This document shows, one piece after another, positions 47,893 through 55,808 of a stretch of 64,000 bases of DNA. The position numbers and the translations under genes are program-made. Origin of the DNA: Chthoniobacter flavus (lineage in GTDB: Bacteria > Verrucomicrobiota > Verrucomicrobiia > Chthoniobacterales > JACTMZ01); the NCBI GenBank assembly GCA_945878135.1, contig CAMDUL010000014.1, forward strand, positions 1 through 64,000, written 5' to 3'. How positions within the stretch are numbered: position 1 is the stretch's first letter; every line of letters begins with the position of its first letter. The notes below the pieces were generated by a model, which had not been told where the DNA came from, made no database searches, and saw nothing but the letters and a program-made list of their open reading frames with translations.

Positions 47893-48480
47893 CTAGTATG
47901 TGGCGCGAGGCTCCATGACTATGCTTTTGATGACGATTTTTTCCAAGGGAAAGTTGTTGGGGTCCGTTGTTTTGCGGCTGATGTCATCCAAGTCCTCCAG
48001 ACCCTCGAGGATGCGTCCGAAGACGGTGTATTTGCCGTTCAAGTCGGGCATGGATTTAAGACAGATGTAAAATTGACTGCCGTTGGAAACGCGCGCGGGA
48101 TTGATCGGCCCGTCGATGCGCGAGGCGGCGATCGCCCCTTTGCTGTGCGGAAGGCGGATTTCCGCGGGAATGGTATAGCCCGGGCCGCCGGTGCCGGTGC
48201 GGTCGGTGGGACCGTGTTTGCTGTAGCGGTCGCCGGTCTGGAGCAGTGCGCCGGGAAACGCGCGGTGGAAGCGCATGCCGTTGTAGTAACGGCGCGCCAC
48301 AAGGTCTTTGAAATTCTGCACGTGGAGCGGGGCGGCGCCGTCGTAGAGTCCGATGACCACCCGGCGCAGGTCGCGCTCTTTGCCCACTTTGACCGTGGCC
48401 ACGGCGACCTCGGGTCCGAGTTGCTGGGCCTGGGCCAGCGGGGCCAGCAAAAGGGCGACGAGGACAAGAACCGCTTTCAT
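47893..48480 (-). CDS. Exported cyclophilin-type peptidyl-prolyl isomerase
   Basis: The 195-aa product has a Sec signal (MKAVLVLVALLLAPLAQAQ) and a cyclophilin domain, with the catalytic segment MRFHRAFPGALLQTGD (usual FHRVIPGFMIQGGD), NGSQFYICL and a GKYTVFGRILEG end. The substitution of PGFMIQ by PGALLQ is modest and the catalytic Arg is present. It likely acts on periplasmic or outer-membrane proteins. It is followed by tRNA-Tyr. The frame is open upstream to 48585 but only this ATG gives a signal peptide. Confidence 0.9.
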   Translation of the reverse strand: MKAVLVLVALLLAPLAQAQQLGPEVAVATVKVGKERDLRRVVIGLYDGAAPLHVQNFKDLVARRYYNGMRFHRAFPGALLQTGDRYSKHGPTDRTGTGGPGYTIPAEIRLPHSKGAIAASRIDGPINPARVSNGSQFYICLKSMPDLNGKYTVFGRILEGLEDLDDISRKTTDPNNFPLEKIVIKSIVMEPRATY

Positions 48481-48610
48481 GAAGGCAGAGGATTCAAGAA
48501 CCCGGCGGGGGAGGCAAGAAGGGAAAGGAGTTTTCAGTGGTTCAGTTTTCGGGACCGGAGTCCACGCAAGCAACCAAATCTGCAAATTGGATCACTGGAA
48601 ACTGACGCTT

Positions 48611-49456
48611 CTAGGATTCGACTTTGACCACGGTGGCGAAGTCTTCTTCGCCGAGGCCTGCGGTGCAGGCTTGCTCGTAGAGCAACCGCATGGCCTCGGT
48701 GAGGGCGCGGTGTTGCGGATGGGCGGCGGCGGCGGCGAGGCGGAGGTCCTTGCGCATGTTGCGGGCGGAGAAACGTGGGGCATACTCGTCGCCCAGCATG
48801 CAGGGGAGTTTTAGGTCGACCACGCCGGAGCGGGCGGCGTTGTTCTCGAGGGCGGTGACGAGGACCTGCGGATCGACGTCATTGGCGCGGAGGAGGTGGA
48901 TGGCTTCGGCCAGCGAGACGGCCGCGGCGGCGGCCATGATGTTGGTGGCAAGTTTGACCGCACTGGCTTGTCCTATCTCTCCCATGGGCAGGATGGCTTT
49001 GGCGCTGGCGGCGAGCACGGGGCGCGCGCGCTCGAGGGCGGAGGAATCGCCGCCGATGTAGTAGGTGATCTGTCCCTGCGCGGCGGCATCGCGGCTGCCG
49101 GTGAAAGGGGCATCGAGAAAAGCGGCACCGGTGGGTGCGACTTCCGCGGCCAAGCCGCACACCGTTTCCGGCGCTACGGTGGCGTGGCCGAGGATGACGT
49201 GATGCGGCGCGAGGGCGGGGAGGAGGGCGTGCACGGTGGAGCGCAGGGCTTCGTCGTCAGCGACGAAAATTTGCAGGATGTCCGCCGCGCGTGCCACGGC
49301 GGCGGGATCCGGTGCGGGGGCGGGCAGCCCGTCGAACTTCCGCGCGCTGCGGTTCCAGACCGCCAGCGGAAAACCCGCAGCTTGCACGCGAGCGGCGACG
49401 CGCGACCCGATGAGTCCGAGGCCGAGGACGCCGGCCCGCGGGGCTGCGGGGGTCAT
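48611..49456 (-). CDS. NAD(P)-binding 3-hydroxyisobutyrate-dehydrogenase-like oxidoreductase
   Basis: The 281-aa product has the beta-hydroxyacid-dehydrogenase layout: N-terminal GLGLIGSRVA dinucleotide motif, a substrate-binding FLDAPFTGS (family DAPVSGG) near residue 115, and the catalytic-lysine region AVKLATNIM near residue 165. It resembles tartronate semialdehyde or 3-hydroxyisobutyrate reductases and GLYR1-like proteins; the substrate is not deducible. It starts 8 bp after the SurA-like gene, suggesting an operon. Confidence 0.88.
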   Translation of the reverse strand: MTPAAPRAGVLGLGLIGSRVAARVQAAGFPLAVWNRSARKFDGLPAPAPDPAAVARAADILQIFVADDEALRSTVHALLPALAPHHVILGHATVAPETVCGLAAEVAPTGAAFLDAPFTGSRDAAAQGQITYYIGGDSSALERARPVLAASAKAILPMGEIGQASAVKLATNIMAAAAAVSLAEAIHLLRANDVDPQVLVTALENNAARSGVVDLKLPCMLGDEYAPRFSARNMRKDLRLAAAAAHPQHRALTEAMRLLYEQACTAGLGEEDFATVVKVES

Positions 49457-49464
49457 GCCGGATT

Positions 49465-50511
49465 TCAGCTGCCGGCGGGAGCGGCCGGGGCCTGCGCGGC
49501 GGGGGCGGCCGGCAATTTGTTGTCCACCTTGGCCTCGGAACGCACGCTTTCGATGATGCCGCGGACCACATCGCGGCGCTTGCTGCCCCCGAGGTAGGAG
49601 CCGACTTGCTCCTTCACTTCTTCGTAGGGCATGGAGCCGGCGTCTTTGCGGTCGGTCACATTGATGACGTGCCAGCCGAATTTGGTGCGCACGGGTTCTT
49701 TGCTGATGTCGCCCTTCTTCATGGCGAAGGCGGCTTCGGCGAATTCGGGTACCATGCGGTCTTTGGGGAAGAAGTTGAGGTCGCCGCCGGATTCTTTGGC
49801 GCCGGGTTCCTCGGAGACTTCTTTGGCCACAACGGTGAAGTCCTCTTTCTTGTCGTTGACGCGCGCGAGGGCGGCTTCGGCGGACTTCTTCTTTTCGGCA
49901 ACAACCTCTTCGGTGGCATCCTCGGGGACACGGATGAGAATATGACTGGCGCGCACGAGCTCGGGGTGCTCGAACTCCTTCTTGTTCTCTTCGTAGAATT
50001 TTTTGATGTCCTCGTCGGCCACCTTGGCTTGGTCGCCGATCTGTTGCTCCATCCACTTCTGCTGCTGCATCATCTTTTTCACCGTGTCGCGGAAGGATGT
50101 CTCGGTTTCCCCGGCCTTGGCCATCTCCGCCTTGAACGTGTTTTCGTCCGGGAACTGGCTTTTGACCCGCGCGATCTCGGCATCGACCTCGGCATCGGGG
50201 ATCTCGACCGAGGAAGCTTTGCGTGAGACGAGCTTGTCGACGATGAGCTCGTCGAGGATCTCGCGGTAGCCGGCCATTTTCTGGTCGGCGGTGAGGTCGT
50301 CGGGGCTGATACCGGAGGCGGCGAGCGCGTTGTTGAAGGTTTCCTGCAGGTCGGCGCGGGAGATTTTCTCGCCCTCGACGATGGCGACGGGATCCGGAAG
50401 GTCGGTGTCGTCGGCTTTGGCGGCGGGTTTCTCGTCTTGGGCCACGGCGGTGACCGCGAAAGCAGTGGCGAGAGCCAGGAGGCCGGCGAACCGGCGGGGA
50501 TCAGGTTTCAT
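49465..50511 (-). CDS. Periplasmic parvulin-type chaperone/isomerase (SurA/PrsA-like)
   Basis: The 348-aa product has a Sec signal (RRFAGLLALATAFAVTAVAQ), a SurA N-like helical domain (about residues 40-170), and one rotamase domain with RASHILIRVPEDA, GGDLNFFPKDRMVPEFAEAAF and FGWHVINV. It ends in an Ala/Pro-rich tail. It should assist folding of outer-membrane proteins. The frame is open far upstream, but only the ATG at 50511 gives a signal peptide. Confidence 0.92.
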   Translation of the reverse strand: MKPDPRRFAGLLALATAFAVTAVAQDEKPAAKADDTDLPDPVAIVEGEKISRADLQETFNNALAASGISPDDLTADQKMAGYREILDELIVDKLVSRKASSVEIPDAEVDAEIARVKSQFPDENTFKAEMAKAGETETSFRDTVKKMMQQQKWMEQQIGDQAKVADEDIKKFYEENKKEFEHPELVRASHILIRVPEDATEEVVAEKKKSAEAALARVNDKKEDFTVVAKEVSEEPGAKESGGDLNFFPKDRMVPEFAEAAFAMKKGDISKEPVRTKFGWHVINVTDRKDAGSMPYEEVKEQVGSYLGGSKRRDVVRGIIESVRSEAKVDNKLPAAPAAQAPAAPAGS

Positions 50512-50558
50512 AAGAGCGGGGACAATGGCACGGGTGGCGGGAGTCGGCCAGTGGTTTT

Positions 50559-51014
50559 TCACGATCGGCCCTTGGCAAACCACGCGCGGGTGGCCGCGTG
50601 GCGTGCGGCAAACAACCGCGGAAAGACCAGCCACCGGCAGACGAGGTCGCCGGGCGGGCCCCCGAGGTGCCACGGCAGGCGGAACTCGACGCGGTCGGTG
50701 AGCAGGGTGCCGTCGGGGTGCGGTTCGAACCTATGATGATGGCGCCAGAATGCGAACGGACACCGGGTGCCGGTATCGACGAGCAGGCGAGGGGCCTCGA
50801 CCGTTTCCCAGCAGCCGGTCCAACGCAGGGTCAGGGGGCCTTGGCGCACGGCGACGGTGAATTCCCCGCCGGGATGCGCGGTTTCCGTGGCGCGGATTTC
50901 CAGGATGCGCAGGCCCGGCGGCGAGATGTGCCGCAGGTTATGCGGATTCTCGTGGAAGCGGAAGAGATCATCCGGACGGGCGGGGACGACGGTCGAGCGG
51001 GTGAAGACGGGCAT
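50559..51014 (-). CDS. SRPBCC-family (START-like) protein
   Basis: The 151-aa product resembles the polyketide-cyclase/dehydrase-like ligand-binding family often annotated as cell division inhibitor-like: [31 protein letters not shown] near the N-terminus and [15 protein letters not shown] with a C-terminal [10 protein letters not shown]. It has a hydrophobic ligand pocket fold by inference; the ligand is unknown. It is divergent from acpP with about 100 bp between starts. The ATG at 51014 gives the conserved beginning. Confidence 0.8.
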   Translation of the reverse strand: MPVFTRSTVVPARPDDLFRFHENPHNLRHISPPGLRILEIRATETAHPGGEFTVAVRQGPLTLRWTGCWETVEAPRLLVDTGTRCPFAFWRHHHRFEPHPDGTLLTDRVEFRLPWHLGGPPGDLVCRWLVFPRLFAARHAATRAWFAKGRS

Positions 51015-51057
51015 GGGGGATGACGGAGTGCTTGCCGGCGGGGTGTCTTTTTCGTTA

Positions 51058-51084
51058 TTGCAATGGATCCGGTTCGCCAATAAG
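51058..51084 (+). promoter_or_regulatory. Candidate acpP promoter region
   Basis: An AT-richer stretch holds TTGCAA (51058-51063) followed after 14-16 bp by CAATAAG, about 30 bp upstream of the acpP ATG. This is a visual match only. Confidence 0.3.
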
Positions 51085-51112
51085 CGTGTCCCGTTCAATC
51101 CAAACAAATCTT

Positions 51113-51358
51113 ATGTCCGACAAACCCATCGAAGAAAGAGTCAAAGAAATCATCGTCAAAGAACTCAGCGTCAATCCCGAGCAGGTGACGCCCACAGCCT
51201 CGTTCATCGAGGACCTCGGGGCCGACTCGCTCGACACCGTCGAGCTCGTCATGGCGTTCGAAGAGGAGTTCGGCGTCGAAGTGCCCGATGAGGAGGCCGA
51301 AAAGCTCCAAACCGTCGGCGACGTCGTCAAATACATCGAGGCGAACTCCGGCAAATAG
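51113..51358 (+). CDS. acpP: Acyl carrier protein
   Basis: The 81-aa acidic protein carries the growing acyl chain in fatty-acid synthesis on a phosphopantetheine arm attached to Ser39 in the motif GADSLDTVE. Length and four-helix pattern are normal. The frame extends upstream to 51020, but the ATG giving [10 protein letters not shown] is right. No fab gene is adjacent; a strong terminator follows after 22 bp, so it is monocistronic. Confidence 0.97.
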   Translation: MSDKPIEERVKEIIVKELSVNPEQVTPTASFIEDLGADSLDTVELVMAFEEEFGVEVPDEEAEKLQTVGDVVKYIEANSGK

Positions 51359-51380
51359 CCGCGGAGCTCAGTTTTCACCA

Positions 51381-51415
51381 TGACCCCGGGGCGTAAACCC
51401 CGGGGTCTTTTTTTT
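51381..51415 (+). terminator. Rho-independent terminator of acpP
   Basis: GACCCCGGGG (51381-51390) pairs with CCCCGGGGTC (51397-51406) around CGTAAA and is followed by T9. Confidence 0.95.
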
Positions 51416-51426
51416 TGGGGAGGTTG

Positions 51427-51449
51427 CGGCGGTCACGGCGCGCCGCTAA
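51427..51449. repeat. Decayed REP unit of family A
   Basis: CGGCGGTCAC then GGCGCGCCGC and TAAA align with the right arm of the 13890 element (CGGCGGTCAC, AGACCGCCGC, TACA) with about four mismatches. The CTAC head has become CTAA. It lies between the acpP terminator and the moeB start, 12 bp before the ATG. Confidence 0.5.
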
Positions 51450-51460
51450 AAAGGGGCGCA

Positions 51461-52588
51461 ATGCTTTCGCCCGATGAATTGACGCGTTATGCCCGCCAGA
51501 TGGCCGTGCCGGAATTCGGCGCGGCCGGACAGGAAAAATTGCGGGCCTCGCGCGTCCTGCTCATCGGGGCGGGGGGACTCGGGTCGCCGGCGGCGCTCTA
51601 TCTGGCCGCGGCGGGCGTGGGGACGCTCGGGATCGTGGATGCGGACGAGGTCGAGCTTTCCAACCTGCACCGTCAGCTTCTTCACGGCACGGACGACGTG
51701 GGCCGGCCCAAGGTGGAGTCCGCCCGGCGCCGTTTGGGTGCGGTCAATCCGCATGTCCGCGTCGAGCCTGTGGCCGGACGTTTCACCGCGGCCAGCGCGC
51801 TGGAGTCGGCGCGGGGCTGGGACGTGGTGGTCGACGGGAGTGATAATTTCCCCACGCGCTATGCTTCGAACGACGCCTGTGTGGCCTTGGGGATCCCCAA
51901 TGTTTACGGTTCGGTCTGGCGCTTCGAGGGGCAGGTGTCGGTCTTCGCCCCGCATCTCGGCGGTCCATGCTACCGCTGTCTCAACCCGCGCGCCCCGGAA
52001 CCGGGCACGGTTCCCTCCTGCGCGGAGGCGGGAGTTCTCGGCGTCATGCCGGGCCTGGTCGGGACGCTGCAGGCCTTGGAAGCGATCAAGTTGATCACGG
52101 GAGTGGGGCGACCGTTGGTCGGACGCTTGCTTCACATCGACGGGGCGGCGATGAAATTCCGCGAGTTCACGCTGCGCCGCGATCCGGATTGCGCGCGGTG
52201 TGCCGACGGACGCCGTGATTTGCCGGTTGAGGCGGAGGGGGAATTTTGCGAAGCATGCGGGGAAATGGCGGACGGAGAAATATCGGTGCTCGCCCTGGCG
52301 GAAGCGCGCCAGGCGGGCGGAGATCATGTGCTCCTGGATGTGCGCGAGCCGTGGGAGCTGGACGTGGCAAGGGTGGAACCGTGTTTACCCATCCCGATGG
52401 GAGAGGTGGCGGCGCGCCTGGAAGAAATCCCCCGCGATGTGCCGGTCTATGTGCTGTGCCACGGTGGCGTGCGCAGCGGGCGGGTGGTGGAATTTTTGCG
52501 CGGCCGGGGCTACGGCAACGCGACCAATGTGCGCGGCGGGATCGCGGCTTGGTCCGCCGAGGTGGACGCCTCCGTTCCCGCGTATTAG
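51461..52588 (+). CDS. moeB: MoeB/ThiF-family adenylyltransferase with C-terminal rhodanese domain
   Basis: The 375-aa product starts MLSPDELTRYARQ, with nucleotide loop GAGGLGS at residues 37-43, DNFPTR near residue 130 and zinc-type CYRC...CARC pairs. A rhodanese domain fills residues 285-375 with active Cys333 in CHGGVRSG. Such fusions (MOCS3/MoeZR type) adenylate and sulfurate the C-terminus of a ubiquitin-like sulfur carrier for molybdopterin, thiamine or tRNA thiolation. The carrier partner is not in the window. It lies 9 bp before the flavin reductase gene. Confidence 0.92.
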   Translation: MLSPDELTRYARQMAVPEFGAAGQEKLRASRVLLIGAGGLGSPAALYLAAAGVGTLGIVDADEVELSNLHRQLLHGTDDVGRPKVESARRRLGAVNPHVRVEPVAGRFTAASALESARGWDVVVDGSDNFPTRYASNDACVALGIPNVYGSVWRFEGQVSVFAPHLGGPCYRCLNPRAPEPGTVPSCAEAGVLGVMPGLVGTLQALEAIKLITGVGRPLVGRLLHIDGAAMKFREFTLRRDPDCARCADGRRDLPVEAEGEFCEACGEMADGEISVLALAEARQAGGDHVLLDVREPWELDVARVEPCLPIPMGEVAARLEEIPRDVPVYVLCHGGVRSGRVVEFLRGRGYGNATNVRGGIAAWSAEVDASVPAY

Positions 52589-52597
52589 AACACCGGC

Positions 52598-53083
52598 ATG
52601 CATTCGATTTTACGCGGGGAAGAAGGATTGAAGGCGGCGTTGGGGCGGATTGCCAGCGGGCTCTATGCGGTCGGCGCGGTGCATGAAGGCCGGCGTCTCG
52701 GCATGCTGTGCAGCTTTGTGGAGCAGGCGGGTTTCGAGCCTCCGATGATTTCGATCGCGCTGGGGCATGATCGTCCGCTGCGGCAGGTGCTGGAGCGCGG
52801 AGGACTTTTCTCGCTCAATATCCTCGGCGCGGAGGACAAAAAACTGCTCGCCGCCTTTGCTTCGGGGCGGGAGGAGGATCCGTTTGCCGCTTTCGCTTTG
52901 GTCGAGAACGGGCACAGCTTGCCGCAACTGGCGGATGCGCTGGCGTGGCTGGCTTGCCGTCCGCGCGGTTCGGTCGATGCCGGCGACCATGTGGTCTACG
53001 TGGCCGAGGTGATCGATGGCTGCTTGCACCGCGAGGCCGGCGAGCCGATGATCCGCGTCCGCAAAAATGGGTTCAGCTACTGA
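52598..53083 (+). CDS. Flavin reductase-like FMN-binding protein
   Basis: The 161-aa product fits the flavin-reductase-like domain: ALGRIASGLYAVGA at the N-terminus, GMLCSFVEQAGFEPPMISIALGHDRPL in the FMN-binding strands, and FSLNILG. It probably binds FMN and reduces it, or acts as the small component of a two-component oxygenase. It sits 9 bp after the moeB gene and 1 bp before the Trm112-like gene, suggesting an operon running into thrS. Confidence 0.87.
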   Translation: MHSILRGEEGLKAALGRIASGLYAVGAVHEGRRLGMLCSFVEQAGFEPPMISIALGHDRPLRQVLERGGLFSLNILGAEDKKLLAAFASGREEDPFAAFALVENGHSLPQLADALAWLACRPRGSVDAGDHVVYVAEVIDGCLHREAGEPMIRVRKNGFSY

Positions 53084-53084
53084 C

Positions 53085-53243
53085 ATGGATTTTCTTTTGG
53101 AGGTCGTGCGTTGTCCGCGCACCGGGCAGAAGCTGCACGAGGAAGCGGGACGACTGGTGACCGGGGACGGGGCGCTGGCTTACCGGGTGGACGACGGGAT
53201 CCCCGTTCTGCTGGCCGAGGAAGCGGTGGAGGTGGCGCGATGA
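53085..53243 (+). CDS. Trm112-family small protein
   Basis: The 52-aa frame reads MDFLLEVVRCPRTGQKLHEE, then YRVDDGIPVLLAEEA. This is the Trm112/UPF0434 pattern of a short zinc-ribbon-like protein: LLEVVRCPxTGQKL, then YRVDDGIPVLL. The eukaryotic Trm112 activates methyltransferases for tRNA, rRNA and release factors; the bacterial small proteins have no settled function. Only one Cys (Cys10) is present where many have CxxC. Its stop codon overlaps the thrS ATG (ATGA), so it is coupled to a tRNA synthetase. Confidence 0.8.
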   Translation: MDFLLEVVRCPRTGQKLHEEAGRLVTGDGALAYRVDDGIPVLLAEEAVEVAR

Positions 53244-55075
53244 CCGAATTGGAAACCCTGCGCCACTCCTGCGCCCACGTGCTGGCCGAGGCGATTTTGC
53301 GCATCTGGCCCGAGGCGCAATTCGCGGCGGGTCCGCCGGTCGAACAGGGATTTTATTATGACGTCGATTTGGGTCACCGCATTTCGACCGAGGATTTCGC
53401 CCGGATCGAAGCCGAGATGGGCAAGATCATCGCGGAGAACCAGCCATTTGAACGCCGTGTGGTCAGCCGGTCCGAAGCCATGGAATTGGGCCGTGCCGGA
53501 AAACTGGCTGCTCTCGGCGAGCGCGGGGTGCCCAGCCGCTACAAGCTCGACATTCTCGAGAACATTCCCGAAGGCGAGGAGATCAGCCTTTACCGCAACG
53601 GTGCTTTCACCGACCTCTGCGCCGGGCCGCACGTGGCCGCGACCGGACGGATCGGCGCCTTTGCGCTCACCGCGGTGGCCAGCGCCTACTACAAGGGCGA
53701 CGAGAGCAATCCGCAGTTGCAGCGGATTTACGGCATCGCCTTCGCCACGCCGGAGGAATTGACCAAGTGGCGCGAGATGATCGAGGAAGCGCGCAAGCGC
53801 GATCACCGCAAGCTGGGCAAGGAATTGCAGCTCTTCCACATCGACGATGCGGTTGGTTCGGGCCTTATTCTCTGGACGCCGAAGGGCGCCGTGGTCCGGC
53901 AGGAACTGCAGAATTTCATCAGCGAGGAATTGCGGCGTCAGGGTTACGAGCAGGTCTTCACCCCGCACATCGGGCGGCTCGAACTCTTCCGCACATCGGG
54001 CCACTACCCGTATTACGCCGACTCGCAGTATCCGCCGCTCGTCGAGCGCGAGACGCTGCATCGGCTCGCCGAGGAAGGCTGCAGTTGCGCGGATCTGGCC
54101 GCGCGTTTGGAGAAGGGCGAAGCCGAGGGCTATCTGCTCAAGCCGATGAATTGCCCGATGCACATCAAGATTTTCGCTTCGCAGCCCCGCAGTTACCGCG
54201 ATCTTCCGGTGCGGCTGGCGGAATTCGGGACGGTTTACCGCTGGGAGCAGTCGGGCGAATTGAACGGCATGACCCGCGTGCGCGGCTTCACCCAGGATGA
54301 TGCGCACTTGTTTGTCACCGAGGACCAGATGGGCGCCGAAATCCAGGGATGTCTCGATCTGGTGAAAAAAGTTTTCGGCGCCTTCGACATGAAGGACTAC
54401 CGCGTGCGGCTCGGATTGCGCGATCCGGGGTCGGACAAATACGTGGGCAAAGCGGAAGACTGGGGTCGGGCCGAGGAGGCGTGCCGCCAGGCGGCCAAGA
54501 CGCTCGGTGTGCCTTACACCGAGGAACCGGGCGAGGCGGCTTTCTACGGCCCGAAAATCGACTTCGTGGTGCGTGATGTCATCGGACGCGAGTGGCAGCT
54601 CGGCACGGTGCAGGTCGACTTCCAGTTGCCCGAGCGTTTCGATCTTCATTACACGGGGGCGGACAACAAACCGCACCGCCCGGTCATGATCCACCGTGCG
54701 CCGTTCGGCTCGATGGAGCGGTTTGTCGGCGTGCTGATCGAGCATTTCGCCGGGGCGTTTCCCGTCTGGCTCGCGCCGGAACAGGCACGTGTTTTGCCGG
54801 TCTCGGACAAAGTCGCGGCCTACGCGGACGAAGTGGCGGCGGCGTTGCGGGCGGCGGGTGTGCGGGCCGTGGTGGACGGCTCGCAGGACAAACTCGGAGC
54901 CAAGATTCGTCTTGCGCAGGTCGAGAAAGTGCCTTACATGCTGGTGGTAGGTGGCAAAGAGGCCGAGTCGCGGCAGGTTTCGGTGAGAAGCCGGAAAGCC
55001 GGTGACGAAGGTGTCCTCGCCCTCGATAACTTTGTTGAGCGCATCAAAACAGAAATCAGTGAACGAGTCCTGTAG
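53240..55075 (+). CDS. thrS: Threonyl-tRNA synthetase lacking the N-terminal TGS domain
   Basis: The 611-aa product begins directly with the editing domain: HSCAHVLAEAI near residues 9-19 (HxxxH) and LCAGPHV near residue 127. The class-II catalytic core follows, with MNCPMHIKIF (zinc Cys) near residue 303, YRWEQSGELNGMTRVRGFTQDDAH, and the anticodon-binding domain. Typical ThrS has about 640 residues with a TGS domain of about 60 in front. The upstream frame here belongs to the Trm112-like gene, so the TGS is truly absent. It is 40 bp before infC. No T-box or operator-like mimic is obvious. Confidence 0.95.
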   Translation: MTELETLRHSCAHVLAEAILRIWPEAQFAAGPPVEQGFYYDVDLGHRISTEDFARIEAEMGKIIAENQPFERRVVSRSEAMELGRAGKLAALGERGVPSRYKLDILENIPEGEEISLYRNGAFTDLCAGPHVAATGRIGAFALTAVASAYYKGDESNPQLQRIYGIAFATPEELTKWREMIEEARKRDHRKLGKELQLFHIDDAVGSGLILWTPKGAVVRQELQNFISEELRRQGYEQVFTPHIGRLELFRTSGHYPYYADSQYPPLVERETLHRLAEEGCSCADLAARLEKGEAEGYLLKPMNCPMHIKIFASQPRSYRDLPVRLAEFGTVYRWEQSGELNGMTRVRGFTQDDAHLFVTEDQMGAEIQGCLDLVKKVFGAFDMKDYRVRLGLRDPGSDKYVGKAEDWGRAEEACRQAAKTLGVPYTEEPGEAAFYGPKIDFVVRDVIGREWQLGTVQVDFQLPERFDLHYTGADNKPHRPVMIHRAPFGSMERFVGVLIEHFAGAFPVWLAPEQARVLPVSDKVAAYADEVAAALRAAGVRAVVDGSQDKLGAKIRLAQVEKVPYMLVVGGKEAESRQVSVRSRKAGDEGVLALDNFVERIKTEISERVL

Positions 55076-55115
55076 TCACTCCTGACGTCCCGCACGCTCA
55101 CGGGATCATCATTCA

Positions 55116-55736
55116 ATGCCTCGGCCTGTCTTTTCACGCACTCCGCAGCCCCCCCTCATCCGGGTCAATCACCGCATTCGCGCCCGCGAAGTCCGGGTGA
55201 TCAATGGCTCGACCGGCGAGCAGCTCGGCGTCCTCAAATTGCCCGATGCCCTGCGCAAGGCGGAGGAACTCGGTCTTGATCTCGTCGAGGTGGCGCCCAA
55301 TGCCAACCCGCCGGTCTGCCGGATCGTCGATTTCGGCAAATACCGCTACGAGCTGGCCAAGCAGGAGAAAGACAAGAAGTCCCACGCGGGCAAAGTCAAA
55401 GAAGTCAAATTCCGGGTCAACATCGACAATCACGATTATCTGACCAAGATCCGCCACGCCGAGGAGTTCCTCGACAAGGGCAACAAGCTCAAGGTGCAGT
55501 TGCAGTTCCGCGGACGCCAGATGGCCCACCAGGAACTGGGCATGGCCGTGGTCCTGCGGGTGAAGGAAGACCTCGCCACCATGGGCAATGTCGACATGGA
55601 GCCCAAGCTGGTCGGCCGGGCCATCAACATGGTGATGAGTCCTTTGCCCGCCAACAAACGCAAGCGCCGGTTCAAGCCGATGGAGTTCGAACCGGAGGAC
55701 GACAGCGGGGAGCCGGACGACGACGGGGACGAGTAA
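55116..55736 (+). CDS. infC: Translation initiation factor IF-3
   Basis: The 206-aa product has the IF3 N domain (NHRIRAREVRVINGSTGEQLGV, LVEVAPNANPPVCRIVDFGKYRYE), the linker, and the C domain (KEVKFRVNIDNHDYLTKIRHAEEFL, VQLQFRGRQMAHQELG). An acidic tail (PEDDSGEPDDDGDE) extends beyond the usual end. The start is an ordinary ATG at 55116 rather than the AUU of enterobacteria. It follows thrS but is not followed by rpmI-rplT; a REPIN begins at the first base after its TAA. Confidence 0.95.
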   Translation: MPRPVFSRTPQPPLIRVNHRIRAREVRVINGSTGEQLGVLKLPDALRKAEELGLDLVEVAPNANPPVCRIVDFGKYRYELAKQEKDKKSHAGKVKEVKFRVNIDNHDYLTKIRHAEEFLDKGNKLKVQLQFRGRQMAHQELGMAVVLRVKEDLATMGNVDMEPKLVGRAINMVMSPLPANKRKRRFKPMEFEPEDDSGEPDDDGDE

Positions 55737-55801
55737 GGCAGGGAAACGCGGCTCGCGTGTCCGGGCACGTTGAGCGGACGAGCGGGCCGCCCGTCCCTGC
55801 C
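55737..55801. repeat. REPIN-like paired palindrome (family B, copy 2)
   Basis: An outer stem GGCAGGG (55737-55743) with CCCTGCC (55795-55801) encloses two hairpins. The first pairs ACGCG and CGCGT around GCT (the adjoining AA/GT positions do not pair); the second is GGACGAGCGG... to CCGCCCGTCC with one mismatched pair. Compared with the 5766 copy the head is GCAG instead of GTAG with a compensating change in the other arm. It begins directly after the infC stop codon and ends 7 bp before the stop codon of the convergent aminotransferase gene, filling the whole intergenic space. Confidence 0.78.
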
Positions 55802-55808
55802 CCTTGGA

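Noticed and set aside
53111-53239. N-terminal TGS domain of ThrS in the upstream open frame
   Set aside because: The frame upstream of the ATG has Arg/Gly-rich shadow composition and the Trm112-like gene occupies the DNA in another frame.
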